From NCBI RefSeq assembly GCF_004114375.1, contig NZ_CP034691.1:53217-117216 (forward strand): a DNA stretch of 64,000 bases, in the 5' to 3' direction. This document shows positions 8,494 through 22,463 of the stretch, piece after piece; position 1 is the stretch's first letter; each line of letters opens with the position of its first letter. The notes beneath the pieces are model-generated. The model saw nothing but the letters and a program-made list of their open reading frames with translations, did no database searches and had not been told where the DNA came from. Both the position numbers and the translations under genes were made by a program. The stretch is from Halorubrum sp. BOL3-1. GTDB taxonomy: Archaea > Halobacteriota > Halobacteria > Halobacteriales > Haloferacaceae.

Positions 8494-9405
8494 ATGGATC
8501 TGAATCGCACACGCGGCGTGCTACTCGGACTCGCGTGTGGGGATGCGCTCGGTCGACCAGTTGAGTTCTCGTCGGCGTCCGCGATTGCGGCCGAACACGG
8601 GCAACTCGACGAGATGGTTGGCCATGGAACATGGAACCAGCCCGCTGGGACGATCACGGATGACACCGAACAGGCGCTGTGTATCGCCCGCAGCCTTGTC
8701 GATCAGCACGCATTCGATCCAGCAGACATCGCGGCCCGGTTCGTCGAGTGGTACGACAGTGGCCCGTTCGATATCGGCCGGATGACGATGAAGTCGTTGA
8801 GTCGACTCAAACATGGTGACGACTGGAGCGAAGCTGGCCAGCACGTCTGGGAGACCAGCCCTGAAGGCCAGAACGCGGGCAACGGGAGCGTGATGCGATG
8901 TCCGCCGCTCGCAATCCCGTACTCGACTGATTGGGAGCGACTCGCTGAGGTGAGCCGACAATCTTCACAGATTACACACGCGGATCCACGGTGTACGGAC
9001 GGGTGTGCCGTACTGAACCTCACCCTTGCTGGGCTGCTCGAGGACGCAGCCACACCGTTGCGGGATGCTCTCGAGTACGTTGACGCGAGCGCCCCGGACG
9101 AGCTCACCACCGCGCTCAGCCCGCTTGCCCGTGGTGAGACACCCAGCTCGCTGGAGACATCCGGATACGTGATACACTCACTCCAAACAGCACTCCACGA
9201 TGGGCTCCACGCAGAGACTGCCGAAGAGGCGATCGTGACGGCAGTGAACCGTGGTGGAGACACGGATACGATCGGCGCAATTGCTGGTGCCGTCGCCGGC
9301 GCACGCTTTGGAGCATCACAGCTCCCAGACCGATGGGTGGCTGCAATCGATGAGACTGAGGAACTCGAGACACTATCGATGAACCTCGGAGAGATGTCAG
9401 CATAA
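8494..9405 (+). CDS. ADP-ribosylglycohydrolase (DraG/ARH family)
   Basis: 303 residues, full length for the family. The di-metal site motifs are all present: GLACGDALGRPVEF (about 12-25), TDDTEQ (55-60), NAGNGSVMR (about 129-137), THAD (about 165), and GGDTDTIGAIAGAVAGA near residue 255. These enzymes hydrolyse the N- or O-glycosidic bond of ADP-ribosylated proteins or related ADP-ribose compounds in the cytosol, with two metal ions. The substrate cannot be predicted. No ADP-ribosyltransferase is adjacent. It lies 20 bp before xseA and may share its transcript. Confidence 0.93.
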   Translation: MDLNRTRGVLLGLACGDALGRPVEFSSASAIAAEHGQLDEMVGHGTWNQPAGTITDDTEQALCIARSLVDQHAFDPADIAARFVEWYDSGPFDIGRMTMKSLSRLKHGDDWSEAGQHVWETSPEGQNAGNGSVMRCPPLAIPYSTDWERLAEVSRQSSQITHADPRCTDGCAVLNLTLAGLLEDAATPLRDALEYVDASAPDELTTALSPLARGETPSSLETSGYVIHSLQTALHDGLHAETAEEAIVTAVNRGGDTDTIGAIAGAVAGARFGASQLPDRWVAAIDETEELETLSMNLGEMSA

Positions 9406-9425
9406 ACTAAACCACCCTGCGCCAT

Positions 9426-10808
9426 ATGCTAAATCGAATGGCCGTCGACGACAATTCCAGATCGGAACCTACTGACTCGAACAAGTCGGCATGGTCCGTC
9501 TCTCGGCTCAACGACGAGATCGCTGCCACCCTTGAGGCGGCCGCCAACCGCTTTCCCACGTACGTTGTTGGGGAAGTATCGGACGCCACAGCGAAGGGCT
9601 ACGGGACATTCTTCACACTCCGAGACGTCGACGGCGAGGAAACGATCCAGTGTATCGTATGGTCGTCCTATCGCGACCGCATCGACGAGAGCATCACCGA
9701 AGGCGAGGAGGTGATCGTCCGGGCAAACGTCGATTTCTACGCAGACGGCGGCCGGACACAACTCAACGTCAAAAACTACTGGCCAGTTGGCGACTCCGAT
9801 CGATCACAGGAATTGGAGGCATTGCGTGCCGAACTCAATGAGGAGGGCCTCTTCGATGCCGACCGAAAACAGCCACTGCCACCGTTTCCCTCAAATATCG
9901 GGATTATCACCTCATTGACTGGGTCTGCCCGGGAGGACTTCCGTGAGTCCGCCTGGGGACGCGCACCGGGGGTGACGCTCACCGTCTTTGGAGCGACAGT
10001 GCAGGGCACAAACGCTGCCGCATCGATCGTTGGAGCGGTCCAACAGGCGGATCGAGATCCGGACATCGACACGATTGTCGTCACGCGTGGTGGCGGCGCA
10101 GACGACACGCTATGGTGTTTCAACGAGGAACCTGTCGTCCGGGCGATCGCCGATTGTGCGACCCCGACAGTCGTCGCTGTCGGCCACGAAGACGATGAGA
10201 CTCTCGCCGAAGATGTCGCTGACAGAGTGGCGATGACGCCAACAGACGCAGGAATTGTGGCGACACCTGGGATGAGCACCATCCGAGAGCGGGTCGACAC
10301 TATCGAACGTCGACTCCAAACCGGGTACGAAACAGTCGTCAGCGAGCAGCTTGACGCGCTCAACCGGCGGATCGAAAACGCAGTCATCGGACTCGAACGT
10401 GAGGCAGAAACCCGGCAGGCACATCTCCAGCGAGCAGCCGATCTCGAACAGCGGATCGACACCGCCTACACGACACTAACAGCCTCACGCCTCGGTGAAA
10501 TCGACGACAGGATTGAGACAGCACTCCAGGAGATCGAACACACCGCAGAGACAGAGGCCGTTACGGTACGGGCAGCTCGGGGACGCATTGGTGGACTTGA
10601 GACTCGTATTGATCGGGCGTACGAGACATACGTCGATCAGGAGACCAACACACTCGAGCGCCGGATCGAAGAGGCGTATCGAGACATCGAGACGGGTACG
10701 GACATCCGAGAAGCAAAACAGGAAGCCCAACAACTTCGAGTAGTCATTCTCGTTCTCGTTGGACTGCTGCTGCTTGGTGTCGCACTGTGGGCAGGTGGAA
10801 TCTTGTGA
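9426..10808 (+). CDS. xseA: Exonuclease VII large subunit, with C-terminal membrane segment
   Basis: 460 residues. An N-terminal OB-fold (about 20-125; VGEVSDATAKGYGTFFTLRD) precedes the XseA catalytic domain (GIITSLTGSAREDF, VTRGGGADDTLWCFNEEPVV, VGHEDDETLAEDVAD). A long coiled coil follows (about 270-430), where the small subunit binds. The last 20 residues (VVILVLVGLLLLGVALWAGG) are a predicted transmembrane helix, which is not a feature of bacterial XseA and would tether the nuclease to the membrane. Exo VII degrades single-stranded DNA from both ends. xseB follows after 42 bp. Met6 (9441) is an alternative start. Confidence 0.92.
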   Translation: MLNRMAVDDNSRSEPTDSNKSAWSVSRLNDEIAATLEAAANRFPTYVVGEVSDATAKGYGTFFTLRDVDGEETIQCIVWSSYRDRIDESITEGEEVIVRANVDFYADGGRTQLNVKNYWPVGDSDRSQELEALRAELNEEGLFDADRKQPLPPFPSNIGIITSLTGSAREDFRESAWGRAPGVTLTVFGATVQGTNAAASIVGAVQQADRDPDIDTIVVTRGGGADDTLWCFNEEPVVRAIADCATPTVVAVGHEDDETLAEDVADRVAMTPTDAGIVATPGMSTIRERVDTIERRLQTGYETVVSEQLDALNRRIENAVIGLEREAETRQAHLQRAADLEQRIDTAYTTLTASRLGEIDDRIETALQEIEHTAETEAVTVRAARGRIGGLETRIDRAYETYVDQETNTLERRIEEAYRDIETGTDIREAKQEAQQLRVVILVLVGLLLLGVALWAGGIL

Positions 10809-10850
10809 CGAGAGCAGGATATTCAAGTTCGTTCCGAGAGAGTATCGGCC

Positions 10851-11066
10851 ATGACTGACGCCGAGATCGACATCGCAGAGACAATCGATCGACTTGAAGA
10901 GATCGCCGAGACGCTCGAAGATGGGGAGGTTGATCTCACCACCGCGAAAGAGCTTCGTGAGGAAGCAGACGACCATCTCGAGAAGCTTCGTGACGCGCTG
11001 GATGTCGGCGACGGTGACATCATCGAGATCGATGGTGAAGACGCTGAGATCGAAACCGCTGAGTGA
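10851..11066 (+). CDS. xseB: Exonuclease VII small subunit
   Basis: 71 residues, all helical and very acidic (DIAETIDRLEEIAETLEDGE, then LREEADDHLEKLRDAL). Length, pattern and position directly after xseA identify it as XseB, which packs on the XseA coiled coil as a multi-copy subunit. It has an extended acidic tail, usual for halophiles. Confidence 0.88.
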   Translation: MTDAEIDIAETIDRLEEIAETLEDGEVDLTTAKELREEADDHLEKLRDALDVGDGDIIEIDGEDAEIETAE

Positions 11067-11221
11067 GTTTTCAGACGTTTCCGGAAACGGAGTGTTTCCG
11101 TAATTAGAATCGTGGGATAGCGGAGCGATAGCGCTGGATTTTCAACAGCGATCAGGGCCTTTCCGGAACCGACCCAGTCATACTTTTATCACTTTCCCTG
11201 ACAACAGCCATCCACCAACAG

Positions 11222-11780
11222 ATGATCCGCGATGCTCGCGTCCTCCGAGCTGGGTTCGTTCCTCGCGAAGTGGAGCATCGCGACGCCGAAGTGAACCACC
11301 TCTCGAGCGTTCTTGAACCGATCACGGACGGGGAGCCGGCTGACACGGCCATCGTCACTGGTCCAAGTGGCGTCGGCAAAACCTGTGTCTCGGAGTTTGT
11401 TACCGAGCGGCTCCGTGAGGAAGTCCTCGAGGTCAAGGCAATCTACGTCAATTGCTGGCAGAACTACAGCCGCTTCCGGACGCTATATCAGATTTCTCCT
11501 AGACGCCGCTGAAGATGCTTAGGCCCAAATCAAGCAGAAGAGCCTCGATTCACTTACCCCACATCAACGGGTTGTTTACGATATTGTTCGTGACCACGGT
11601 CCCCCCGGACCAAGCGAGATTCACAATTGTTATACAGAGACGGTCGACGACCCACGGACGAAGCGGACTGTTCGGGCTTATTTTTCGAAGATGGCTCAGT
11701 ACAACCTCCTCAAGGCAGAGAGTATAAGTCGGGGCCGAGAGTATTCACTCATCGATTCGATATCGACCTCACCGATGTAG
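11222..11780 (+). pseudogene. Orc1/Cdc6 replication initiator, internally deleted
   Basis: The 5' part (11222-about 11500) encodes a Cdc6 N-terminus with ORC-type VPREVEHRDAEVNHLSSVL and an intact Walker A (GPSGVGKT). Just after NCWQNYSRFRTLYQ the frame jumps to the end of the protein: from about 11502 a different frame carries the C-terminal winged-helix (LTPHQRVVYDIVRDHG, DPRTKRTVRAYFSKMAQYNL) ending at 11780, with an in-frame TAG at 11520. Roughly half of the protein, including Walker B, the sensors and most of the lid, is missing. It is not functional. It belongs to a different initiator subfamily from the intact gene at 20967. Confidence 0.9.
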
Positions 11781-12070
11781 TACACTACTCTCCCCTACTC
11801 GCTCCCGGTGGTCGCTCCGTGAGCAAGGGGCATTCTCGCCTCAATTCTGGTAAATTGTTGATCGTATTATCGAATAGTTGTATATCCGTCATGTGGCAAA
11901 ATTTCTCCAGGATGTCTTGTCCCTGAAAGTAATATTCGGCTCTCAGACGACGATCCTTTTTGGGTACATCCGTTGTGAAATCCGTTCTATGATACCCTCT
12001 ATACAGCAAAATGGCCCACGGACACAGCGTCCGTGGGCTGAAAGTAGGAGTATTCTCCCAAATGAATAGG
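11781..12070. other. Intergenic after the rRNA operon
   Basis: No gene seen. It holds the hairpin at 12014-12038 and short A/T-rich stretches. Confidence 0.4.
12014..12038 (-). terminator. Hairpin after 5S rRNA, possible terminator
   Basis: A perfect 10-bp stem GCCCACGGAC/GTCCGTGGGC with a 5-nt loop, 33 bp beyond the 5S 3' end. On the minus strand it is followed by a short T run (ATTTTG). It may end or process the rRNA transcript. Similar hairpins also occur at the ends of haloarchaeal IS200/IS605 elements, and I cannot exclude a relic of one. Confidence 0.45.
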
Positions 12071-12192
12071 TAGGCGGCGACTCGTGGTTCCCAGAGGATC
12101 GCTCACTCCAGTACTTCACGATACGCTGGTGGGCTTAACTTCCGTGTTCGGAATGGGTACGGGTGTGTCTCCACCGCTTTGGCCGCCTTCAT
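12071..12192 (-). rRNA. rrf: 5S rRNA
   Basis: Reverse complement begins AAGGCGGCC and contains the conserved CCCGTACCCATTCCGAACAC and AAGTTAAGCCCACCAGCG segments. The 5' and 3' ends pair (GGCGGC with GCCGCC). About 122 nt. Ends are estimated to within a few bases. No tRNA-Cys, often found after 5S in haloarchaea, is visible. Confidence 0.93.
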
Positions 12193-12326
12193 GCCGACTC
12201 TCGGAGTTGAACCGAGACTCTCCGCGCGGAGAGACGCCTGTGTCGGTCGTGGTTCGATACCAACCGTGTATATCGTGCGATCCAGATACCGCCTGAACTC
12301 ATGCGAGTCGTGGCGCGTCAGCGCCA

Positions 12327-15239
<2,913 letters not shown>

Positions 15240-15515
15240 AGTGTGTCAGCCAACTCTCGAAGAGAGTGCTGACGGTGTCAGAAATACTCATAGAGTATTC
15301 CGACTGTATATGGTTCACTGACGTTCCACGAACTCGGATGAGTTCAGTGGACGTCTGGATCGCACGTATACACGGTCGTCATTGAATCACGCCGGGTGTG
15401 TACGGCGTGTTCGTCGAACCCTTCCCATCCGCGGTTTCCCGGGGTGGTGCATCGGTTGTCGTGTTCGTTGGAATCGCGTCTCCCATTTAACGGGACGGAT
15501 TGGATCGAACAGAGA

Positions 15516-15587
15516 TGGACTCACTAGGATTCGAACCTAGGGCATCCTCCTTGCAAAGGAGGCACTCTACCGCTGAGCTATGAGCCC
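15516..15587 (-). tRNA. tRNA-Ala (TGC) in the 16S-23S spacer
   Basis: 72 nt without encoded CCA. Acceptor stem GGGCTCA pairs with TGAGTCC (one G-T pair), discriminator A. The anticodon stem-loop CCTCC-TTTGCAA-GGAGG places TGC in the loop, and the T-arm reads GGTTCGAATCC. A G3-T70-type wobble pair in the acceptor, the alanine identity element, is present. Position between 16S and 23S is standard. Confidence 0.96.
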
Positions 15588-15746
15588 GCCTTCCCGTGGG
15601 GAAGGATCGCTACGTGTGAACCGTGGTCATTCTGCGGTGTCCGAGCCGGTGGGCGGGTGGACTACACAGACTAGTACAGTATGAGTAGTGACCGTCAGTG
15701 TGACGGTCGAAAGGTGAGCCTCCCGTGTGGGAGGTCTCGGGTCGGT

Positions 15747-17209
<1,463 letters not shown>

Positions 17210-17722
17210 GAATATCCTTCAGGCCTGATTCCCGGCTCAAGGGGGTGTTGGCGGGTGTCGTCTCGTTGGAGACGAGATGACACACCATTGCATTGGTCTG
17301 TGTGGTGTCCGGTCCACCCGGCGACCCGGATGACACCGAACGACCACGGCTCACATCAGATTTCCTCTTACGCCGGAGCGCAGGGGGCGAAATCCTCATT
17401 CGGATGAGTCGGACGAACCGACTCTACGAAACCGGGACGAATTGAACGTCTCGAGTTCGCAGTGCGTTCTTCGCTTTTCAGTTGAACGGGCTTATACAGT
17501 TAACCCCGTCGGAACGCTTCGACCGGCCGCGGTGCGGCCGGCTGTTGTCCCCCGTGTCGGGGGTTCTTCGCATTAGTTACGAACGCCAGTTTCTATTTAA
17601 CCCCATCGAACTATCGGCATTATGTCATGGGTTTCATAGATAGCTGTTCTCATAGCTACCGGGAGTAGTTCTTGATGACGAGAGCCTCAAGTTCGACATA
17701 TCAGAGTATCATATACTATAGT
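17210..17722 (-). promoter_or_regulatory. rrnP: rRNA leader with tandem promoter-like elements
   Basis: On the minus strand two copies of YCGAYGGGGTTAA lie upstream of 16S: reverse complements at 17500-17513 (TTAACCCCGTCGGA) and 17597-17610 (TTAACCCCATCGAA). The TTAA part followed by T/A-rich sequence fits a TATA-box region, and tandem promoters with a shared upstream motif are known for haloarchaeal rRNA operons. Strong GC hairpins between them (near 17523-17575) may be leader structures. No protein gene is seen. Confidence 0.6.
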
Positions 17723-17886
17723 CGCTCTTGTGGCGCAGATTGTTGGTGGCGAGCGGTCTTGCGATTCTTCGAACTCTATCCTTTTGAACTATCCTTCCAG
17801 AACAGACCTGACCACGGCTGAATCGTGCTTTCTCGAAACTGATCGGAGGTGACGAACTCTCACCAACAATCCTCTACCCAAGAGCG
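17723..17886. repeat. Degenerate MITE-like element (ISH4-type ends)
   Basis: Ends CGCTCTTGTGGCGCAGATTG and the inverse CAATCCTCTACCCAAGAGCG enclose 164 bp. Related ends occur at 58038-58190, and the left half at 36189-36320. The outer CGCTCTT matches the ISH4-like IS ends. No target duplication remains. Confidence 0.55.
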
Positions 17887-18336
17887 TATTACAGTAGAAA
17901 GTATGGACCAGGGAAGCTCCTACCACTTCTCCTCATAGCAGTCCAACCAGATGACGACCCACTCCATCCGGAGCGTCATCAAGTGGTTTGCTCACAACAC
18001 CGATATATAGCCATTCAGATAGCATGAAAGCGGGGAGTTCGATCGCGGTGACCAGAGGATGTTTTCCTCATATATGCTGCCACAGCCTCAACTATCAGCT
18101 TTTTCATGATTTTGACCACAATAGGGGTCCGTTCGATGTCTACCTTCTCGACACTGTTGAAATACTATTCATCAGGCATATTCTCGTCCGAAGCAGTTGG
18201 TCGTCAAAAAGGGAGACCTCTTCAGACTAGTACCCCTGATTAGCTTAGAGATCATAGTCATTTCGTCTATATTGACCGTAACCGGTCGAAAGACGGCACC
18301 TACTAATGGTTTCAATAGAGCCATGTCGATCGGTCC
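17887..18336. other. Intergenic, no gene seen
   Basis: About 450 bp between a degenerate repeat and the tandem MITEs. Only short frames without recognisable features. Confidence 0.4.
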
Positions 18337-18476
18337 CGCTCTTATGTAGAGCTATGGAAAGCCGATCTGGCAGGAACCGGATATGCTCTCTTTTGGCGAT
18401 TTGACTACTCACTGAGTTTCGCAGCGTGAAGTAAGCATACGCAGACGACCGATTTCCGCGTTTCTACATGAGAGCG
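18337..18476. mobile_element. 140-bp MITE with ISH4-like ends, unit 1
   Basis: Ends CGCTCTTATGTAG (18337) and CTACATGAGAGCG (to 18476) match the terminal repeats of the IS at 36757-37802. Its right flank is CTAAGTCT, the same octamer that flanks unit 2 on both sides. The left flank (ATCGGTCC) differs. Non-coding. Confidence 0.85.
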
Positions 18477-18484
18477 CTAAGTCT

Positions 18485-18624
18485 CGCTCTTATGTAGAAA
18501 CGTGGAAAGACAATCTGACATAAACTGGACCTACTGTCTTCCAGCGATTTGACCGCTTACTCAATCGCTCAGCGTGAAGCCAGCATACGCAAACGGCCGA
18601 TTTCCGCAGTTCTACATAAGAGCG
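18485..18624. mobile_element. 140-bp MITE with ISH4-like ends, unit 2
   Basis: Same length and similar sequence to unit 1. Ends CGCTCTTATGTAG and CTACATAAGAGCG. Perfect 8-bp target duplication CTAAGTCT (18477-18484 and 18625-18632). The right duplicate ends on the first base of repeat site B. Confidence 0.92.
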
Positions 18625-18631
18625 CTAAGTC

Positions 18632-18673
18632 TTAACCAACGAATATCAGTAGTACAGACACTCTGTTGGTTAA
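18632..18673. repeat. Site B of the TTAACCAAC inverted-repeat family
   Basis: TTAACCAAC (18632-18640), 24-bp spacer, GTTGGTTAA (18665-18673). Directly abutted on its left by MITE unit 2. Confidence 0.92.
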
Positions 18674-18852
18674 CACAGATTCGGAGATCCAGATACCAGA
18701 CTCGGAGACGATTCCGGAAAGTGGAATAGAGGAGTGTATCTACGAGAGTACGCTACTTCTATCGAGACAATCCCTGTTTCTCGAAATCCGGAATAGACAT
18801 GCCGGCGATTATGCGAGATCTGGGTGTAGAGACAGATAGGTGACTTACGCAA

Positions 18853-20360
18853 ATGCCGTTCACAATCGATTTTCTCAATGATGGTCGTGTGCTTGCGTGG
18901 GATATAACCGACGATGGGGCCGTTGTGACCGAGCGCGGCAACTACACGCCCCCGTTTTTACGTTGCACCACGTGACCCTACCACCGACATCGATCTCACA
19001 CCACTTCGCTCAGTGTACGAGCGACATCCGGACGTCGTCGCAACCGAATTCACGTTGCGACGCCTCGGCTTCTGTTGTGACAACGAGCGCGTCCTCGCCG
19101 TCAACGTCACCCACATCGACCGCGTTGCCCCGCTCGCACAGCAGGCACGGCAGCTGGACACGTATCGGGGTGGTAATCTCGCCTGTTTCAACGTCGACTT
19201 CTCGCGAGAGTTTCGGTACTGCCTCAAAGAAGACATCGATCCGACACCGGCGAGTGAGCTGTCGACACTCCGACTCAGCGTCCCAGTGATCAAAGCGGGA
19301 GCCAATACCTACACCGAACTGTCTATCGACAGTGACACCGTCACCGGCCCACCAGCGGATATCCTGACAGCAGTCCAAGCGGCACTCGAAAATCAGAACC
19401 CGGATATCCTGGTCTGCTCGACGGGCGAGATCATCTCGACGTTGTACGAGATGGCTGCGGCTGCCGGCGTCGACGAGTTCACGCTGAGTCGGTGGCCCGA
19501 GGTCGACTACCAGCAACTCGCGAGCCAGTCGACGTATGCGAGTTACGGCCGGGTTGGCCACTCGCCAGCGCGGTACAATCAACGCGTTCGCTCGCGAGAT
19601 TCTACTGACGGCGAAGCAACGCTTGGAGGCTGGTGGCTGGCGCGTTGTCCACGGTATCGTCGATTCCATCTGGGTGACGCCCGATCCCGACGTCAACGAC
19701 GATGATCGCGAAAACCTCGAAGCACTCGCGACGGAAATTACGGAGGACGTTGAGATTCGGCTCGAACACGAAGCCCACTACGACTGGGTTGCGTTCGTCC
19801 CACAGCGCGAGAGCGAGGCCGGCGCGCTCACGAAGTATTTCGGAAAGGTGGCTGGCAATGACGAGTTCAAGTTACGCGGTATCGAGGCTCGCCAGCGGTC
19901 AACCCCGTCATTTATCGAGGACGTCCAGCGGGATTGTCTCGAACGATTCGACGCGACTCGATCTCCGGACGCCGTACTCGATTGTCCCCAAGACGCCATC
20001 AAGCGCCTCCACGCTGGAACGGTGCCCGTTGAACAACTCACCGAACGGAATCGTGTCTCTAAGCCACTCGAAGGGTATACGCAAAACACCCAGAACGTGG
20101 CGGCGCTGAAGCGGGCTCGCGACTAGGACCTCGCCGTCCATCCTGGACAAGATATCGAATACGTGGTCGTTGACGACAAGAAGACCTCACGAGAGCGGGT
20201 CGCATTAGCTCACGAGAAGGTCGATTCGTACGACCCGTCGTACTATGAGACGCAACTCATTAGCGCTGTCGAGAGTGTGTTGTCACCGCTTGGGTGGGAT
20301 CGCATGGACATTCAGCAAGAACTCGCAGGAGTACGTGAGCCGGAGCTAACCGATTTTTAG
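18853..20360 (+). pseudogene. polB: Family B DNA polymerase (PolB), core deleted
   Basis: The ATG at 18853 starts MPFTIDFLNDGRVLAWDI, typical of haloarchaeal PolB. One extra T in a T run near 18957 shifts the frame. The N-terminal/exonuclease-region sequence continues in frame 19013-19560 (FNVDFSREFRYCL, STYASYGRVGHSPARYN). It then joins directly to the far C-terminal part (INAFAREILLTAKQRLEAGG, 19586 on) with a 2-bp microhomology (AT). The polymerase active-site segments (DxxSLYPS and YGDTDS types) are largely removed. A TAG at 20124-20126 interrupts the last stretch, after which the frame runs on to 20360. It is a clear relic with at least three lesions. Confidence 0.92.
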
Positions 20361-20966
20361 TGACCGAGCAGCGAATGGTTTCGATAGAGAACTACGGTCA
20401 CACTCCCTCCCCCCGTTATCGATGTGTAAAAGTATTAGATGAAGGGAGGGGCAACAAACGGAGAATAGCGAAAAACCGGCGATAAGAGTACAAACACGAA
20501 GAAGAGCGTTTCAGCAGTCGATTTTATATTCTCGTGAATTATGCTTAATGTCTGACGAGGTTTTATATATAATAGACTACAACGGGACCCGTACTGACCC
20601 TAGATATAAGAGTAAGGAGAGGTAGAGCCTCGACTGACCGTACTCTACCATGCTTCTTGCCTTTCTCGGGATATCTCTTAGTATCGACCGTTTCATGGGG
20701 CTAAACCAGACTTTCGTGTTTCTCCTGCGTGAGTTTCCCCTTCCACCCTCTACTGTTTACACATCGATGACGGGGAGTGGGGGTTCACGAGATCCCGTGT
20801 CTTGATTACATCTAGCGTGCTAGAAGATCCGTTATTGAAGTGGCTACTCTGAGTTCTCAACTTACCGACGCCAGTTCAGGGCTTTCTTGACTTCTATCCC
20901 ACTACTATCTCGACTTTACATATCGAACACGGGTGTGTGATCTACATCAGATACTCGACGGAATCC
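20361..20966. other. Candidate replication origin, downstream side of orc1
   Basis: Two origin-recognition-box-like repeats face each other: CCCCCGTTATCGATGTGTAA at 20410-20429 (plus) and the inverse TTTACACATCGATGACGGGG at 20756-20775. Between them is an A/T-rich stretch (about 20521-20580, including TTTTATATATAATA) that could be the unwinding element. Inverted ORBs around an AT-rich region is the usual archaeal oriC layout. No gene is present. Confidence 0.75.
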
Positions 20967-22463
20967 TTACCCGTTGTGAAATTCTTTCAGCTGAGCATTT
21001 ACGACTGAACTGAGGAGTTCTCCCTGCTGGGCGATCCCTTCCAGACGTGTATCATCGACGATCCGGGTCATCATTGCTTCAGGATCGCCCGTGAACGTGA
21101 ACTCCATATACATCCCGCCCCCTCGTCCGCGACTCTTCCGGGATGTTGAAATCAACCCGTATGTTGAAAGTTCTTTGACATATTTGACGTACGTCTCACG
21201 GGTCATCTGGTCTGCATCGAGTTCGTTCGTGACCCACTGATACACTTTAAATCCAACCGGACTGGGGACGGAGCTCCCCGTCCGATTTGAGTGATTCGCA
21301 ACTGCCGCAGTTGCATAGAGTGAAATCTTCTTTTGTGTCGTGAGCCCCTCAACAAGCTTCAATGACCGATCTTTGTCGACCTCCTCCTGAGATTCTCGGA
21401 CGTGATCCTCTGTGACTACTTCATCTCCCCGTTCGTCTGCGAGGTCACCAGCGCCGCGGAACAGATCGATCGCCTTCCGTGCGTCACCGTGGCTTTGTGC
21501 AGCGAACGCCGACACGAGCGGAATCACGTCGTCGTTGAGAGCATCTTGACGGAACGCATCACGCCGATTTTCGAGAATTTCGCGCAGCTGATTCGCGTCG
21601 TAGTCTGGGAAGTAGACGTCACGTGGATTGAATGAACTCTCGGCACGCCCGTCGATATCTTCCATGAATTTTGGGTCGTTCGTCAGTGCTGCGACGGATA
21701 CGCGGCCTTCGATTTCGTTCGTGTTACTTGCCCGCGACAGCTGATAGAGTAGCTTCGAGTATGCGGGTTCGTCGTTTTCGCGCCGGCCGACTAGGAGGTC
21801 GATCTCGTCGAGAATGAAGATGACCGAATCGTAGTGCTCGTTGATGAGTTCGTAGAGACGTCGGTACTTGCGTTTCGTGGATACGCCGGTCTCTGGAACT
21901 CCAACATCTGTACCAACGTCTTGGGCGACAGTTTGGACAAGGTCGTAGACACCCTGATCGAGAGTGTTGATTGGCTGGCAGTTGACATCGACAACACCGA
22001 AACGCTCTCCTTTGGATTGGCAGAGTTCGATAATCTGTTGCGTAACGGCCCCGATGATGAGTGACTTCCCTGTTCCTGCGGGACCATAAAGTAGCATATT
22101 CGGCGGCCGATTTCCTTGAAGAGTCGGCTTCAGAAACGAGACGACGGACTCGAGCTGATCGTCACGGCCAACGATCCGCTCCTCATCGATGATCGTGTCT
22201 GGCTCAACGAGGTCACGGTCGACAAAGACCGATGCTTCGCCCTCATCATCAAGCATGTCACGGATTGACCGTTGAGCGCTCTCTTCGGTAGATCCTTGAT
22301 TTTGGTTTGAGTTTCCGGCAGCATCCTCGTGGGCGGATTCTATCTGTTGTCCATCCGATGTGGAACTAGTTCCTTCATCAAGGGTGGATTGGTCCGCCCC
22401 TTCTTGCTCACTACCGGCCATATGTGTGCTGTGCGCCGGGTCATTAAAAAGATTAACCCCCAT
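20967..22463 (-). CDS. orc1/cdc6: Orc1/Cdc6 replication initiator
   Basis: 498 residues. An acidic low-complexity N-terminus (1-75) precedes an AAA+ ATPase with Walker A (GPAGTGKS, about 127-134), Walker B (FILDEIDLL, about 217-225), sensor 1 (AALTNDP) and sensor 2 (SHGDARKAID). The C-terminal winged helix recognises origin DNA. The protein would bind the ORB repeats around it and recruit the MCM helicase. The annotated Met overlaps an ORB-like repeat; Met15 (22421) is an equally good start and would leave a TTTTTAA promoter-like element upstream. ORB repeats on both sides mark this as the active initiator gene, in contrast to the relic at 11222. Confidence 0.95.
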   Translation of the reverse strand: MGVNLFNDPAHSTHMAGSEQEGADQSTLDEGTSSTSDGQQIESAHEDAAGNSNQNQGSTEESAQRSIRDMLDDEGEASVFVDRDLVEPDTIIDEERIVGRDDQLESVVSFLKPTLQGNRPPNMLLYGPAGTGKSLIIGAVTQQIIELCQSKGERFGVVDVNCQPINTLDQGVYDLVQTVAQDVGTDVGVPETGVSTKRKYRRLYELINEHYDSVIFILDEIDLLVGRRENDEPAYSKLLYQLSRASNTNEIEGRVSVAALTNDPKFMEDIDGRAESSFNPRDVYFPDYDANQLREILENRRDAFRQDALNDDVIPLVSAFAAQSHGDARKAIDLFRGAGDLADERGDEVVTEDHVRESQEEVDKDRSLKLVEGLTTQKKISLYATAAVANHSNRTGSSVPSPVGFKVYQWVTNELDADQMTRETYVKYVKELSTYGLISTSRKSRGRGGGMYMEFTFTGDPEAMMTRIVDDTRLEGIAQQGELLSSVVNAQLKEFHNG

